Shown: positions 35,174 through 43,672 of the stretch, one piece after another
Layout: every line of letters starts with the position of its first letter
Numbering within the stretch: position 1 is the stretch's first letter
Assembly (NCBI GenBank): GCA_947252755.1
Contig: CAMXWV010000001.1
Coordinates: 186,001-250,000, forward strand
Direction of reading: 5' to 3'
DNA: 64,000 bases
DNA from: an uncultured Dermabacter sp.
GTDB taxonomy: Bacteria; Actinomycetota; Actinomycetes; Actinomycetales; Dermabacteraceae
Program-made: the position numbers and the translations under genes
Notes under the pieces: generated by a model
The model's database searches: none
What the model was told of the DNA's origin: nothing
The model's input: only the letters and a program-made list of their open reading frames with translations

Positions 35174-37360
35174 GTGGATCCGATCACGATCGCCATTGAC
35201 GGCCCCGCCGGCTCCGGCAAATCCACCGTGTCACGTGAAGTGGCCCTTGCGCTTGAGGGCGGCTACCTTGACACCGGTGCGATGTACCGCGCCGCTGCAT
35301 GGTCCTGCCTGAAGAGCGGAATCGACCTTCACGACACTGATGCGGTGGCTGAGCACGTGAGCTCCTTTCCGCTGTTCATGGACACGAATCCCGAAGCGCC
35401 GCGGGTGCTGGTGGGATCCGAGGACGTCACCGAGCAGATCCGCACCGAGGGCATCTCCTCTGTGGTCAGCCTGGTTGCCACCAATATTCCCGTGCGAACT
35501 ATGCTGCAGGAACGCCAGCGGGACATTCTGTTCAGCACAGCCCATCGGCTCGGCTTCTGCGTGGCCGAGGGCCGGGATATCACCACGGTGGTGGCTCCGG
35601 ATGCGGATGTGCGCATCCTGCTGACAGCCAGCGAAGAGGCCCGGATGGCGCGCCGCTCCCGGCAGCTGCAGCTGGAGGAGTCCGAAGAGACCGAGCAGAA
35701 GATGCGCGACCAGGTGCTGCGCCGTGACCGGGATGACTCCACCGTGTCGAACTTCACCACAGCCGCGGACGGCGTCACCACTATCGACACCACCCATCTG
35801 GACATCGACACCGTGATCAACACGATCCTGGAGCTCGTGCCAGGCATTGAACTCGTCGACGATGACGCCGATGAGCCTGCTGAGCCCTCCGCCTCCCCGG
35901 CAGCACAGCTCGGCGGAGACGATGCGGACATGGACCAGGCGCGCACGGACGCGCTGCTGGCCGGATTGGACGACTACGAACTGGATGATGAGGATGCTCG
36001 GCTGCTTGCCGGCTGGGAGGATGCCGCAGAAGCTGCGGAGTCAGAGCGGCTGCTGCCGACCCTCGCGATCATCGGCCGGCCAAACGTGGGCAAATCGACC
36101 TTCGTCAACCGCATCCTGGGTCACCGTGAAGCCGTGGTCGAGGACACCCCGGGGGTGACCCGCGATCGGGTGTTCTATGAGGCAAACTGGGCGGGCCGCG
36201 ACTTCATGCTCGTGGACACCGGCGGGTGGGAGGACCGCGCGCAGGGAATGGCATCCCGGATCGCCGACCAGGCCGAAGCCGCTATTGCCCTGGCCGACGC
36301 AATTGCTTTCGTAGTGGATGCGACCGTGGGCATCACCCAGACCGATGAACAGCTGGTGAAAGTGCTGCGCCGCTCCAAAAAGCCCGTGCTGCTCATTGCG
36401 AACAAGGTGGATGATGAGCGTGGCGAGCTGGAGGCAGCAGCCCTGTGGAACCTTGGCCTGGGGGAGCCGTACCCGGTATCAGCGCTGCACGGACGCAACT
36501 CAGGCGATGTGCTCGATGCGATCCTGGCCATCCTCCCGGACGAGGGGTCGATGCCGGCGAAGCCGGACGGCCCGCGTCGGGTGGCGCTCATCGGACGGCC
36601 GAATGTGGGCAAGTCCAGTCTGCTGAACACGCTTGCACGGGAGAGTCGCGTCGTGGTGGACTCCGTGGCCGGCACCACCGTGGACCCCGTCGATGAGCTG
36701 ATTGAGCTGGACGGACGGGAATGGACGTTCGTGGACACCGCGGGTATTCGCCGCCGCATGCATCACGCAAGCGGCACGGACTATTTCGCGTCGATCCGCA
36801 CCCAGGCGGCGCTGGACCGCGCTGAGGTGGCGGTGGTGCTGTTGGAAGCGTGCGAGACGATCTCCACCCAGGATCTGAAGATCATCGATATGGTCCTGGA
36901 GTCGGGCCGCGCCCTGGTGCTCGCGTTCAACAAATGGGATCTCCTCGATGAGGACCGCCGCAAAGCCCTCGAATGGGAGATCGAGAAGGACCTGGCCCAT
37001 GTGAAGTGGGCGCCGCGGGTGAATATCTCCGCCGCCACCGGCCGCCACACAGACCGGCTGGTGCCGGCGCTCGACACCGCCTTGGACTCCTGGGATTCCC
37101 GCATTCCCACGGCGCGTCTCAATGCGTTCCTCTCCGCGCTCGTGGCGGCACATCCACACCCTCTGCGCGGCGGCAAGCAGCCCCGCATCCTGTTCGCAAC
37201 CCAGGCGCGCACACGCCCGCCCAGGTTCGTGGTGTTCGCCTCCGGGTTCCTTGAGCACGGCTATCGCCGATTCATTGAGCGACGACTGCGTGAGGACTTC
37301 GGCTTTGCCGGGTCCCCGATTGAGATCTCAGTTCGGATCCGCGAAAAGCGCAGGCGCTGA
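35174..37360 (+). CDS. cmk-der: bifunctional cytidylate kinase / GTPase Der
   Basis: A 728-residue fusion. Residues 1-225 are CMP kinase (IAIDGPAGSGKST, YLDTGAMYRAAAW, AEGRDITTVV). An acidic linker of ~65 residues follows, then the tandem-GTPase ribosome assembly factor Der/EngA: first G1 IIGRPNVGKSTF (about residue 295), NKVD, second G1 LIGRPNVGKSSL, NKWD and a C-terminal KH-like domain (KQPRILFATQARTRPPRFVVFASG). GTG 35174 has AAAGGAG (35162-35168) five bases upstream, so the longer TTG 35153 is not used. This fusion is known from other actinobacteria, while mycobacteria keep two genes. Confidence 0.97.
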   Translation: MDPITIAIDGPAGSGKSTVSREVALALEGGYLDTGAMYRAAAWSCLKSGIDLHDTDAVAEHVSSFPLFMDTNPEAPRVLVGSEDVTEQIRTEGISSVVSLVATNIPVRTMLQERQRDILFSTAHRLGFCVAEGRDITTVVAPDADVRILLTASEEARMARRSRQLQLEESEETEQKMRDQVLRRDRDDSTVSNFTTAADGVTTIDTTHLDIDTVINTILELVPGIELVDDDADEPAEPSASPAAQLGGDDADMDQARTDALLAGLDDYELDDEDARLLAGWEDAAEAAESERLLPTLAIIGRPNVGKSTFVNRILGHREAVVEDTPGVTRDRVFYEANWAGRDFMLVDTGGWEDRAQGMASRIADQAEAAIALADAIAFVVDATVGITQTDEQLVKVLRRSKKPVLLIANKVDDERGELEAAALWNLGLGEPYPVSALHGRNSGDVLDAILAILPDEGSMPAKPDGPRRVALIGRPNVGKSSLLNTLARESRVVVDSVAGTTVDPVDELIELDGREWTFVDTAGIRRRMHHASGTDYFASIRTQAALDRAEVAVVLLEACETISTQDLKIIDMVLESGRALVLAFNKWDLLDEDRRKALEWEIEKDLAHVKWAPRVNISAATGRHTDRLVPALDTALDSWDSRIPTARLNAFLSALVAAHPHPLRGGKQPRILFATQARTRPPRFVVFASGFLEHGYRRFIERRLREDFGFAGSPIEISVRIREKRRR

Positions 37361-37361
37361 G

Positions 37362-37850
37362 ATGGCAACGCCCGAGTTCGTGTTGGCACTGCGGGAGAAG
37401 GTGGGCCATGCCCCGCTGTGGCTGTCCGGTGCCACCGCCATGGTATTCAGCCCGGACCGGGACCGGGCACTGTTCGTTCGCCGCGCTGACAATGCTGAGT
37501 GGACACCCGTCACCGGCATCATCGACCCGCTCGAGCACCCGGTGACCACTGCGGTCCGTGAAGTGCGCGAAGAAACCGGGGTAGAGGCGCGGGTGCTGCA
37601 CCTCGTGTCCCTGAACACCGTGGGGCCCATGACCTACCCGAACGGGGACCACGCCTCCTACCTGGACATCGCATTCGCCTGCGAATGGATCAGCGGAGAA
37701 CCACACCCAGCCGACGGCGAGAACACGCATGCCGCCTGGTTCGATGTGGAGCAGCCGCCGCCGATGAACAGCCGCTTCACCCAGCTGTTTCAGCTCACGC
37801 TGCAGCAGCTCCGGGACGGGGTGAGCACCCCGGAGCTGTCCGAGCACTGA
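37362..37850 (+). CDS. NUDIX hydrolase
   Basis: 162 residues. A complete Nudix box starts at GIIDPLE and ends REVREETGV (G-x5-E-x7-REVxEETG), about residues 47-69. Fold-typical AMVFSP...ALFVRR precedes it. Such enzymes cleave nucleoside diphosphates linked to another moiety; the substrate cannot be inferred. ATG 37362 is one base after the cmk-der stop. It converges with dhaM, leaving four bases between the stops. Confidence 0.92.
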   Translation: MATPEFVLALREKVGHAPLWLSGATAMVFSPDRDRALFVRRADNAEWTPVTGIIDPLEHPVTTAVREVREETGVEARVLHLVSLNTVGPMTYPNGDHASYLDIAFACEWISGEPHPADGENTHAAWFDVEQPPPMNSRFTQLFQLTLQQLRDGVSTPELSEH

Positions 37851-37854
37851 ACCG

Positions 37855-38262
37855 TCAGCCGGTCACCTGCTGACGTTTCGCCTCCACCGCCTGGTCAGCC
37901 TCCTGCAGCACCCGCTCACGGTCTGCACCGGCTGACGCGGTCACCACCGCACCGATCAAACCCTCCACCAGCGGCGCGGGCGAGATATCGGTGCGCTCAG
38001 CAACCGCCGGATCCACAAACTCCAGCGCCGTCTGGGCAGAGAGGATCGCAGAGCCGATATCGCAGAACACAACGGCTCCCTGCTCATCGCACACGTCACC
38101 GATTGCCTCCGCAATCGCGGCGGCGTCCGTGCCCACCTCACCGTCAGCCGTGCCCGCAGCGATCCGCAGCGGCGGGCCGTCATCGTGGACCATCACCATG
38201 GCGAAGTCCACCGCCGCTTGGGCAAGAGCGGGGGAGTGGGAGACCACAACGATCCCGGTCAT
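37855..38262 (-). CDS. dhaM: DhaM phosphotransferase subunit (EIIA-Man-like domain only)
   Basis: 135 residues forming a single EIIA-mannose-type domain. The phosphorylated His is in VVVSHSPALA (about residue 9) and the GTADGEVGTDAAAI segment is conserved. It passes phosphate from the PTS (EI/HPr) to ADP held on DhaL. It lacks the HPr and EI-like domains fused to E. coli DhaM, so it depends on general PTS proteins encoded elsewhere. Start overlaps the dhaL stop (ATGA). Confidence 0.92.
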   Translation of the reverse strand: MTGIVVVSHSPALAQAAVDFAMVMVHDDGPPLRIAAGTADGEVGTDAAAIAEAIGDVCDEQGAVVFCDIGSAILSAQTALEFVDPAVAERTDISPAPLVEGLIGAVVTASAGADRERVLQEADQAVEAKRQQVTG

Positions 38263-38906
38263 GCCGCTGCCTCCTCGCTGATCGACTCGCTGAGCGCTCG
38301 AACCAGCAGAACCGCCGACTCCGCGCCCGGATCCACATGCCCGATCGCCCGCTCACCCACATAGGAGGCGCGGCCCTTCTTCGCGACGGAGTCAGTGACC
38401 GAATCGCGGCCTTGCTCCGCTGCGGTGAGCGCGTCGGCCAGGACCTGGGGGAGGGGCTTCGTGGACGCCCCCGCAGTGATCGCCTCCGCGGCGGGCTTCA
38501 GCGCATCAAGCATGGTTTTGTCACCTGCTTCAGCTTTGCCTCGCTCCGCGACACCCTGCACACCGGCAGCGAACGCCTGCGCAAACTGCTCCGCAGACAG
38601 CTCAGCCTCCCCGGGAACGGCGGTGCCGAGACGCAGAAAGAACGTGCCGTACAGCGGCCCGGACGCGCCGCCGACGGAGGAGACCAGAGTCATTCCCACC
38701 TTTTTCATCAGCTCATCGGTGGTGGCGAACTCGGCGCCGTCGATCGCGTCGGCAACGGCGGCGAAGCCTCGCTTGAGATTCGCCCCGTGGTCGGCATCGC
38801 CGATTGCAGCGTCGAGCTCGGTGAGGTGAGCGGCATTCTCCGCCACGAGGTCAGCAAGGCGTGTGAGAAATGCCCGCAGGGACGACACAGTGATCGAGTC
38901 AGTCAT
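38259..38906 (-). CDS. dhaL: dihydroxyacetone kinase subunit L
   Basis: 215 residues of the DAK2 fold. The nucleotide/Mg-binding Asp cluster is LDAAIGDADHGANLKRGF (about residues 43-60), followed by SSVGGASGPLYGTFF and GDKTMLDAL. In PTS-dependent kinases DhaL keeps ADP as a bound cofactor that is rephosphorylated by DhaM. Starts two bases after dhaK. Confidence 0.95.
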   Translation of the reverse strand: MTDSITVSSLRAFLTRLADLVAENAAHLTELDAAIGDADHGANLKRGFAAVADAIDGAEFATTDELMKKVGMTLVSSVGGASGPLYGTFFLRLGTAVPGEAELSAEQFAQAFAAGVQGVAERGKAEAGDKTMLDALKPAAEAITAGASTKPLPQVLADALTAAEQGRDSVTDSVAKKGRASYVGERAIGHVDPGAESAVLLVRALSESISEEAAA

Positions 38907-38908
38907 CG

Positions 38909-39907
38909 TCAGCGTCCTTTCCGTGTGAAGCCAGGAGTCTCAGCGGGAGCATCCCATAGCTGAGTGAGCTCCTCGTCCAGGCGCAGCAGCGTCACCGAGC
39001 AGCCCGCCATGTCCAAAGAGGTGATGTAGTCACCCACCAGCGACCGGGAGATCTCGATGCCTTCACGCTCAAGGATCGTCTCCACCTCCGCGTACATGAT
39101 GTACAGCTCAAGCAGCGGTGTGGCACCCATACCGTTCACAAAGCACAACACCGGGCCATCACCGGGCAGATCCTTCAGGATGGGGCGCAGCAGTTCCTCG
39201 GCGATGTCTCGCGCAGGCGCCAGCGGTGAGCGATGCCGGCCTGGTTCGCCGTGGATCCCGATTCCGATCTCGATTTCGTCCTCCGGCAGGTCGAATGACG
39301 GCTTACCGTTCGCCGGAACAGTCACCGAGGTGAGCGCCATTCCCATGGAGCGGGAGTTCTGGTTGACCCGGCGGGTGATCGCGGCAACCTCTGACAGGCT
39401 CATGCCCTGCTCAGCGGCAGCGCCGGCGATCTTCTCCGCCAGCACCGTGGCGCCCACACCGCGGCGGCCCGCGGTCCAGGTGGAATCCTCCACTGCCACA
39501 TCGTCATCGATGACAACGCTCTCCACGTCAATGCCGGTCTCAGCGGTGACAAGCTCGGCGGCCATCTCGAAGTTCATGACATCGCCGGTGTAGTTCTTGA
39601 TGATGAACAGGACGCCCCCGCCGGCGTCCGCGGCCTTGGCGGCGGCGATCATCTGGTCAGGCACGGGGGAGGTGAACACCTCACCGGCGCAGGCGGCATC
39701 CAACATGCCGGGACCCACGAAGCCGCCGTGCAGCGGCTCATGACCGGAGCCTCCACCGGAGACGATCGCTACGGTTCCCTGCGGTTTCGCCTTGGCGCGC
39801 AGCACAACCCGGTTCTCCAGATCGACCTTCAGTTCGGGATGTGCCGCGGCCATGCCGCGCAGCGCATCAGACACAACGGATTCGGGGGAGTTGATGAGTT
39901 TTTTCAT
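38909..39907 (-). CDS. dhaK: dihydroxyacetone kinase subunit K
   Basis: 332 residues. GGGSGHEPLHGGFVGPGMLDAACAG forms the substrate site, and the His that binds dihydroxyacetone covalently is in GIGIHGEPG. Together with DhaL and DhaM it makes dihydroxyacetone phosphate, which TpiA can use. ATG 39907 gives the family start MKKLINSPE; GTG 39913 would add two residues. No Shine-Dalgarno sequence is visible. First gene of dhaKLM; no DhaR- or DhaS-type regulator is adjacent. Confidence 0.96.
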   Translation of the reverse strand: MKKLINSPESVVSDALRGMAAAHPELKVDLENRVVLRAKAKPQGTVAIVSGGGSGHEPLHGGFVGPGMLDAACAGEVFTSPVPDQMIAAAKAADAGGGVLFIIKNYTGDVMNFEMAAELVTAETGIDVESVVIDDDVAVEDSTWTAGRRGVGATVLAEKIAGAAAEQGMSLSEVAAITRRVNQNSRSMGMALTSVTVPANGKPSFDLPEDEIEIGIGIHGEPGRHRSPLAPARDIAEELLRPILKDLPGDGPVLCFVNGMGATPLLELYIMYAEVETILEREGIEISRSLVGDYITSLDMAGCSVTLLRLDEELTQLWDAPAETPGFTRKGR

Positions 39908-40016
39908 GGCCACACACTAACAATGTAGGACCTGCATCACATGGGAGAAAGTCCTCCTGCGGTGCGGGATCGTCGCGCCGGACGGGTGCCGGTGCATCGC
40001 ACGAGGATCAGACCGC

Positions 40017-40022
40017 TAGACT
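40017..40022 (+). promoter_or_regulatory. candidate -10 of asnB fusion gene
   Basis: TAGACT lies 55 bases upstream of the ATG. AAAGGA, a good ribosome-binding site, lies closer to the start. No clear -35. Confidence 0.3.
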
Positions 40023-40077
40023 CGTTCCTGCCCCGCCCGTCGGCGGGTGTGCGCCACCTGAAAGGACCTCCTACTCG

Positions 40078-42789
40078 ATGTGCGGAATCGCTGGCTATTT
40101 CGGATCTGAGCCATCCTTTGCCCCGGAGCTTCTGGAACGCATGAACTCCTGCCAGGAGCACCGCGGGCCTGACGGGAAGGGAACCTTCCATGACGGCCCG
40201 GTGGGTCTGGCTCACCGGAGACTGGCGATCATCGGGCGCGGGGAGGCCGGCGATCAGCCGATGAGCACCGAGGACGGCCGGTACACGATCGTGTACAACG
40301 GCGAGGCTTACAACTATCTTGAGCTGCGGGCAGAGCTCGAAGCCAAGGGCATCACGTTCACCACTCCCACTGACACCGAGGTGGTGCTCAAGGGCTTCGC
40401 TGATCAGGGAACGGCATTCTTTGACCGCCTCAATGGCATGTGGGGCCTTGCGATCTACGACTCGACCACGCACACCCTGACGCTGTCGCGCGATCACTTC
40501 GGCATCAAACCCGTCTACTACGCCGCAACCAACGGCGGTGTGGTGTTCGGCAGCGAGATCAAATCGCTGCTGGCCAGCGGACTGATCGAAGCGAAGCCCA
40601 ATGACCGCACGATCTACCGCTACCTCCAGTTCCGCATCCACGAGGATTCCACCGAGACCTTCTTTGAAGGAATCGACCGTCTGGAACCGGGGCACACCCT
40701 CACCATCACCGCTGATGGCGTGAAGGCTGAGCCGTTCAGCCGAATCAAAGAGGAGCTGCGGGCCGCTGCCCGCCAGAAGCGTCCCTATTCGCCGGAGGTT
40801 GTGGCGGAGTACCGTGCGCTGCTGGAGAAGTCAGTCAAAGAACGTCTTCAGTCCGAGGTGTCGATCGGCACCAGCCTGTCAGGCGGACTGGATTCGTCCA
40901 CGGTGGCGGTGCTCATCAACACGATGATGCAGCGCGAGAGCGACAGCGATATGTCCGCTGTGGGGGCCAAGCAGAACACCTTCTCGGCTGTATTCGCCGG
41001 CTCCGCGAATGACGAAGAGAAGTACGTGGATGATGTGCTCGCCGTCTGCACGGCGGGGGTGCAGGCGCACAAGATCCGTCCCACCTCCGACCAGTTCAAA
41101 GAAGATCTGATCGACTTTGTCCGCACTCAGGAGGAGCCCACCATCTCCACCGGTCCGTACGCGCAGTACGCGACCATGCGGGAAGCGGCCAAGCACGTGA
41201 GCGTGCTGCTGGATGGTCAGGGCGCGGACGAGATGATGGCCGGCTACATCCCGTACTACTTCACCTACTTCAAGCAGCTGCGCAGGGACAAACGGTACCT
41301 CCGGCTGGCGAAGGAAGTGGGCAGCAGCCTGGACATTCTGCTGCGCCTGGTGCGCTTCCGGATCTTCAATAAGCTGAAGATGCAGCGCTCGGTGCCGTTC
41401 TCCAGCCTTCTCAATAAGGACTTCCGCGCGGCTCATCAGGGAGAGTCCTTCACCACAGTGCAGGATGACCTCAAGGAACGCCTGATCGAGGATCTGTTCC
41501 ATAATTCCCTGCCCTCGCTGCTGCGCTACGAGGACCGCAACACCATGCGCTTCTCCCTGGAAGGCCGCGTGCCGTTCCTGGACCGCGAAACCATGATGTT
41601 CCTGTTCTCCCTGTCCGATGAAGCGATCATCAAGGGGGGATGGAATAAGCGGATCCTGCGCGACAGCGTCAAAGACATCCTGCCCAGGACGATCTCCGGG
41701 CGCCGCAATAAGATCGGCTTCACCACACCCGAGGGAGAGTGGTTCCGCCGAATCAAGAACTCGATCCACTCGGTGTTCGCCTCCGAACAGTTCGGCTCCC
41801 GCCCATGGTTCGACCAGGACCGGGTGCTGGAAGCATTCGCCGGCTACCTGAACGGCTCGAATTCGCTTGGCACCATGGCGTTCTGGCGCCTGCTGAACGT
41901 TGAGCTCTGGGCTCGGATCTACCTGGATCAGAGCTCGGACTTCAACGGCTTCTCCGGATCGGGCCGTGACGTGACGGATCTGGGCGCGTCTCGCCCCGCT
42001 GACCCGAAGGCTCCGCTCGCACCGAATGCGGGCAAACAGCTGGACATCACACTGCCCTCCGGTGAGATCGCACGGCGCTACCCGGTGCAGACGGAGAAGT
42101 TCTCCAAGGACTCCGACATGGACGCTGAGGTGCGCCGGTACGTGCGGGATTTCTTCCAGGAGCTTGCCGAGCACGGCACCGATGAGGACCGCGCCGCAAC
42201 CAGCGGCAAGCGGTGGACCTTTACCATCTCGGAGAAGATCATCGCGATCATGCAGGGGCGCTCCTGGTTCACCTGGGAGATCACTCCGTCCATGCCAGCG
42301 AAGATTCTGTCTCGGTTTGTCTCCCGCACCCCGGCCGGCATCGGCCTGGGAGATCCCGTCACCATGCACCTCGCCATCGGTGAGGCTGGTCTGCCTCGCA
42401 TTGCCGCGGCGGCTGCTGCCGGTGCAGCCGGCAAGGTGGTGGGCAAGAAGGGCCTGTTCTACCAGGTGGCGGGCTCTTCGGTAGGCGCAATCGACGGCCC
42501 CACCGAGTACTCGGTGTATCCCTCGAACGTGTCCGCCAAGCTCCCGCCGAAGGACCCGCACGGAGTAGCCGCTCACCTGACGCAGGTGGTGCGTGAGGCT
42601 GCCCCGGAGGAGTTCCGCTCCACCTTCGACGGTGTGGTGATCATGGACGCGAACGATCTGGGCCGCAATGTGCTCGGCCTCCACGCGGCGAAGCCTGCGG
42701 CCCATTACGAGGAGCAGTTCCGCGACAATCCGCTCGGCCAGGGCTCCCAGCAGACGCCGATTGCGATCGTGTTCGATCGCACAGCCTGA
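40078..42789 (+). CDS. asparagine synthetase (glutamine-hydrolysing) fused to an F420-0:gamma-glutamyl ligase-like domain
   Basis: 903 residues, about 270 longer than a normal AsnB. Residues 1-210 are the class II glutaminase: Cys2 nucleophile (MCGIAG), HRRLAI, YNGE, TDTE. Residues ~250-630 are the synthetase with the PP-loop SGGLDSS (268-274), LLDGQGADEMMAGY and LEGRVPFLD. After a short linker, residues ~655-903 form an extra domain: ARRYPVQTEKF, ISEKIIAIMQGRS, PAGIGLGDPVTMHLAI, GKKGLFYQVAGSSVGAIDGP and VVIMDANDLGRNVLG. I recognise this pattern from proteins annotated as coenzyme F420-0:L-glutamate ligase-like (CofE-related); this is from memory of the family, not a search. No stop or frameshift marks the junction. 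It may amidate or glutamylate a cell-envelope or natural-product substrate rather than make free asparagine. A strong terminator follows. Confidence 0.85.
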   Translation: MCGIAGYFGSEPSFAPELLERMNSCQEHRGPDGKGTFHDGPVGLAHRRLAIIGRGEAGDQPMSTEDGRYTIVYNGEAYNYLELRAELEAKGITFTTPTDTEVVLKGFADQGTAFFDRLNGMWGLAIYDSTTHTLTLSRDHFGIKPVYYAATNGGVVFGSEIKSLLASGLIEAKPNDRTIYRYLQFRIHEDSTETFFEGIDRLEPGHTLTITADGVKAEPFSRIKEELRAAARQKRPYSPEVVAEYRALLEKSVKERLQSEVSIGTSLSGGLDSSTVAVLINTMMQRESDSDMSAVGAKQNTFSAVFAGSANDEEKYVDDVLAVCTAGVQAHKIRPTSDQFKEDLIDFVRTQEEPTISTGPYAQYATMREAAKHVSVLLDGQGADEMMAGYIPYYFTYFKQLRRDKRYLRLAKEVGSSLDILLRLVRFRIFNKLKMQRSVPFSSLLNKDFRAAHQGESFTTVQDDLKERLIEDLFHNSLPSLLRYEDRNTMRFSLEGRVPFLDRETMMFLFSLSDEAIIKGGWNKRILRDSVKDILPRTISGRRNKIGFTTPEGEWFRRIKNSIHSVFASEQFGSRPWFDQDRVLEAFAGYLNGSNSLGTMAFWRLLNVELWARIYLDQSSDFNGFSGSGRDVTDLGASRPADPKAPLAPNAGKQLDITLPSGEIARRYPVQTEKFSKDSDMDAEVRRYVRDFFQELAEHGTDEDRAATSGKRWTFTISEKIIAIMQGRSWFTWEITPSMPAKILSRFVSRTPAGIGLGDPVTMHLAIGEAGLPRIAAAAAAGAAGKVVGKKGLFYQVAGSSVGAIDGPTEYSVYPSNVSAKLPPKDPHGVAAHLTQVVREAAPEEFRSTFDGVVIMDANDLGRNVLGLHAAKPAAHYEEQFRDNPLGQGSQQTPIAIVFDRTA

Positions 42790-42810
42790 TCCCGAAGGGT
42801 CCCCAGGATC

Positions 42811-42850
42811 AGAGCGGGCGTGCAGTCACCACTGCGCGCCCGCTCTTTTT
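42811..42850 (+). terminator. intrinsic terminator after the asnB fusion
   Basis: AGAGCGGGCG (42811-42820) pairs with CGCCCGCTCT (42837-42846); GCAGT/ACTGC extend the pairing inside the loop, and TTTTT follows. A textbook Rho-independent terminator 21 bases after the stop. Confidence 0.92.
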
Positions 42851-42929
42851 GGCAGCAGCCGCGTGAAACATCGGGCGTCGGGCCTTCCGCTCCGAGACCG
42901 GTCGATAGTGGGGGAGTGCAGAGATGACA

Positions 42930-42962
42930 ACTGCCCGGGTGAGAAACTCTCACCCGGGCAGT
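42930..42962 (-). terminator. terminator of tRNA-Pro
   Basis: A perfect 15-bp inverted repeat (42930-42944 with 42948-42962) around a three-base AAC loop. It begins eight bases beyond the 3' end of the tRNA on the minus strand. Confidence 0.85.
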
Positions 42963-42969
42963 CAATGCG

Positions 42970-43043
42970 TCGGGCTGACAGGATTTGAACCTGCGACCCC
43001 ACGACCCCCAGTCGTGTGCGCTACCAAGCTGCGCCACAGCCCG
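42970..43043 (-). tRNA. tRNA-Pro (anticodon GGG)
   Basis: Read on the minus strand, 74 bases fold as a cloverleaf: acceptor CGGGCTG (43037-43043) with CAGCCCG (42971-42977), D arm GCAGCTTGGTAGCGC, anticodon stem CACGA/TCGTG with loop CTGGGGG (anticodon GGG), and a T arm containing GGTTCAAATCC. The discriminator base is A and CCA is not encoded. The sequence is typical of bacterial tRNA-Pro. A minus-strand -10 TATAGT lies at 43060-43065, about 17 bases before the 5' end. No integrase or direct repeat suggests use as an attachment site. Confidence 0.95.
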
Positions 43044-43059
43044 TGGCTGAACCTCCTCA

Positions 43060-43065
43060 ACTATA
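43060..43065 (-). promoter_or_regulatory. -10 element of tRNA-Pro
   Basis: TATAGT on the minus strand, a five-of-six match to TATAAT, positioned so that transcription would begin around 43053, nine to ten bases before the mature tRNA. Confidence 0.55.
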
Positions 43066-43237
43066 CAGTCGGCAGGATTCAGGGGCGAATCCAGCGGCGT
43101 GAGTCACAGCACCGTGCCGGGCGGGGAGCGATGCTTTGGCAAAGCCTCCGCCAAATCCGCATCGATCTGCGCAGACGCTCAGCTTTTCCGTGCCAGAATT
43201 GGGTGAATCCTTCCATGTCTAGTGCCGAGGAGAGCAT

Positions 43238-43672
43238 ATGTCTGACCCGTACGAGGTTCCCGACCCCACCGTTCAGACCACCGCGCTGTCCCCGATTACA
43301 GACGCGGAAACCCCCGAGGAGCGCCAGTTCGGTCTGAACGCCCAGGAACGTTCCGCGATTGAGGCCCTGCCGGCCGGCTCTGCGCTGCTGATCGTGCGCA
43401 AGGGCCCGAACTATGGGGCTCGGTTTCTGCTGGATGCAGACAGCACCATGGCGGGCCGGCACCCGTCGTGCGATATCTTCCTGGACGATGTGACGGTGTC
43501 CCGTAAGCACGCGGTGTTCGTTCGGGACGATGAGGGCTTCTCCATCCGGGACATGGGATCGCTCAATGGCACCTATGTGGCCAATGAGCGGATCGATGAG
43601 GCTCGCCTGGCCAACGGTCAGGAAGTCCAGATCGGCAAGTACCGGATGACGTTCCACCAGATCGCAGCGTGA
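43238..43672 (+). CDS. garA: FHA-domain protein, GarA/OdhI homologue
   Basis: 144 residues. The C-terminal half is a forkhead-associated domain (GRHPSCDIFLDDVTVSRKHAVF, DMGSLNGTYVANERI). The N-terminal tail has VQTTAL (Thr14-Thr15) at the place where GarA/OdhI carry the Thr pair phosphorylated by Pkn kinases. Unphosphorylated GarA inhibits 2-oxoglutarate dehydrogenase and glutamate dehydrogenase and activates glutamate synthase. GAGGAGAG precedes ATG 43238. Overlaps ftsR by four bases, as in the Rv1827-Rv1828 order. gcvH, often upstream, is absent. Confidence 0.92.
   Translation: MSDPYEVPDPTVQTTALSPITDAETPEERQFGLNAQERSAIEALPAGSALLIVRKGPNYGARFLLDADSTMAGRHPSCDIFLDDVTVSRKHAVFVRDDEGFSIRDMGSLNGTYVANERIDEARLANGQEVQIGKYRMTFHQIAA

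Noticed and set aside
40879..42705. 608-residue open frame on the minus strand
   Set aside because: Antisense to the asnB fusion, composed of His/Arg/Gly-rich shadow sequence with no ribosome-binding site.
42970..43043. tRNA-Pro as an integration site
   Set aside because: No integrase gene, no repeat of the tRNA 3' end and no change in gene content on either side.
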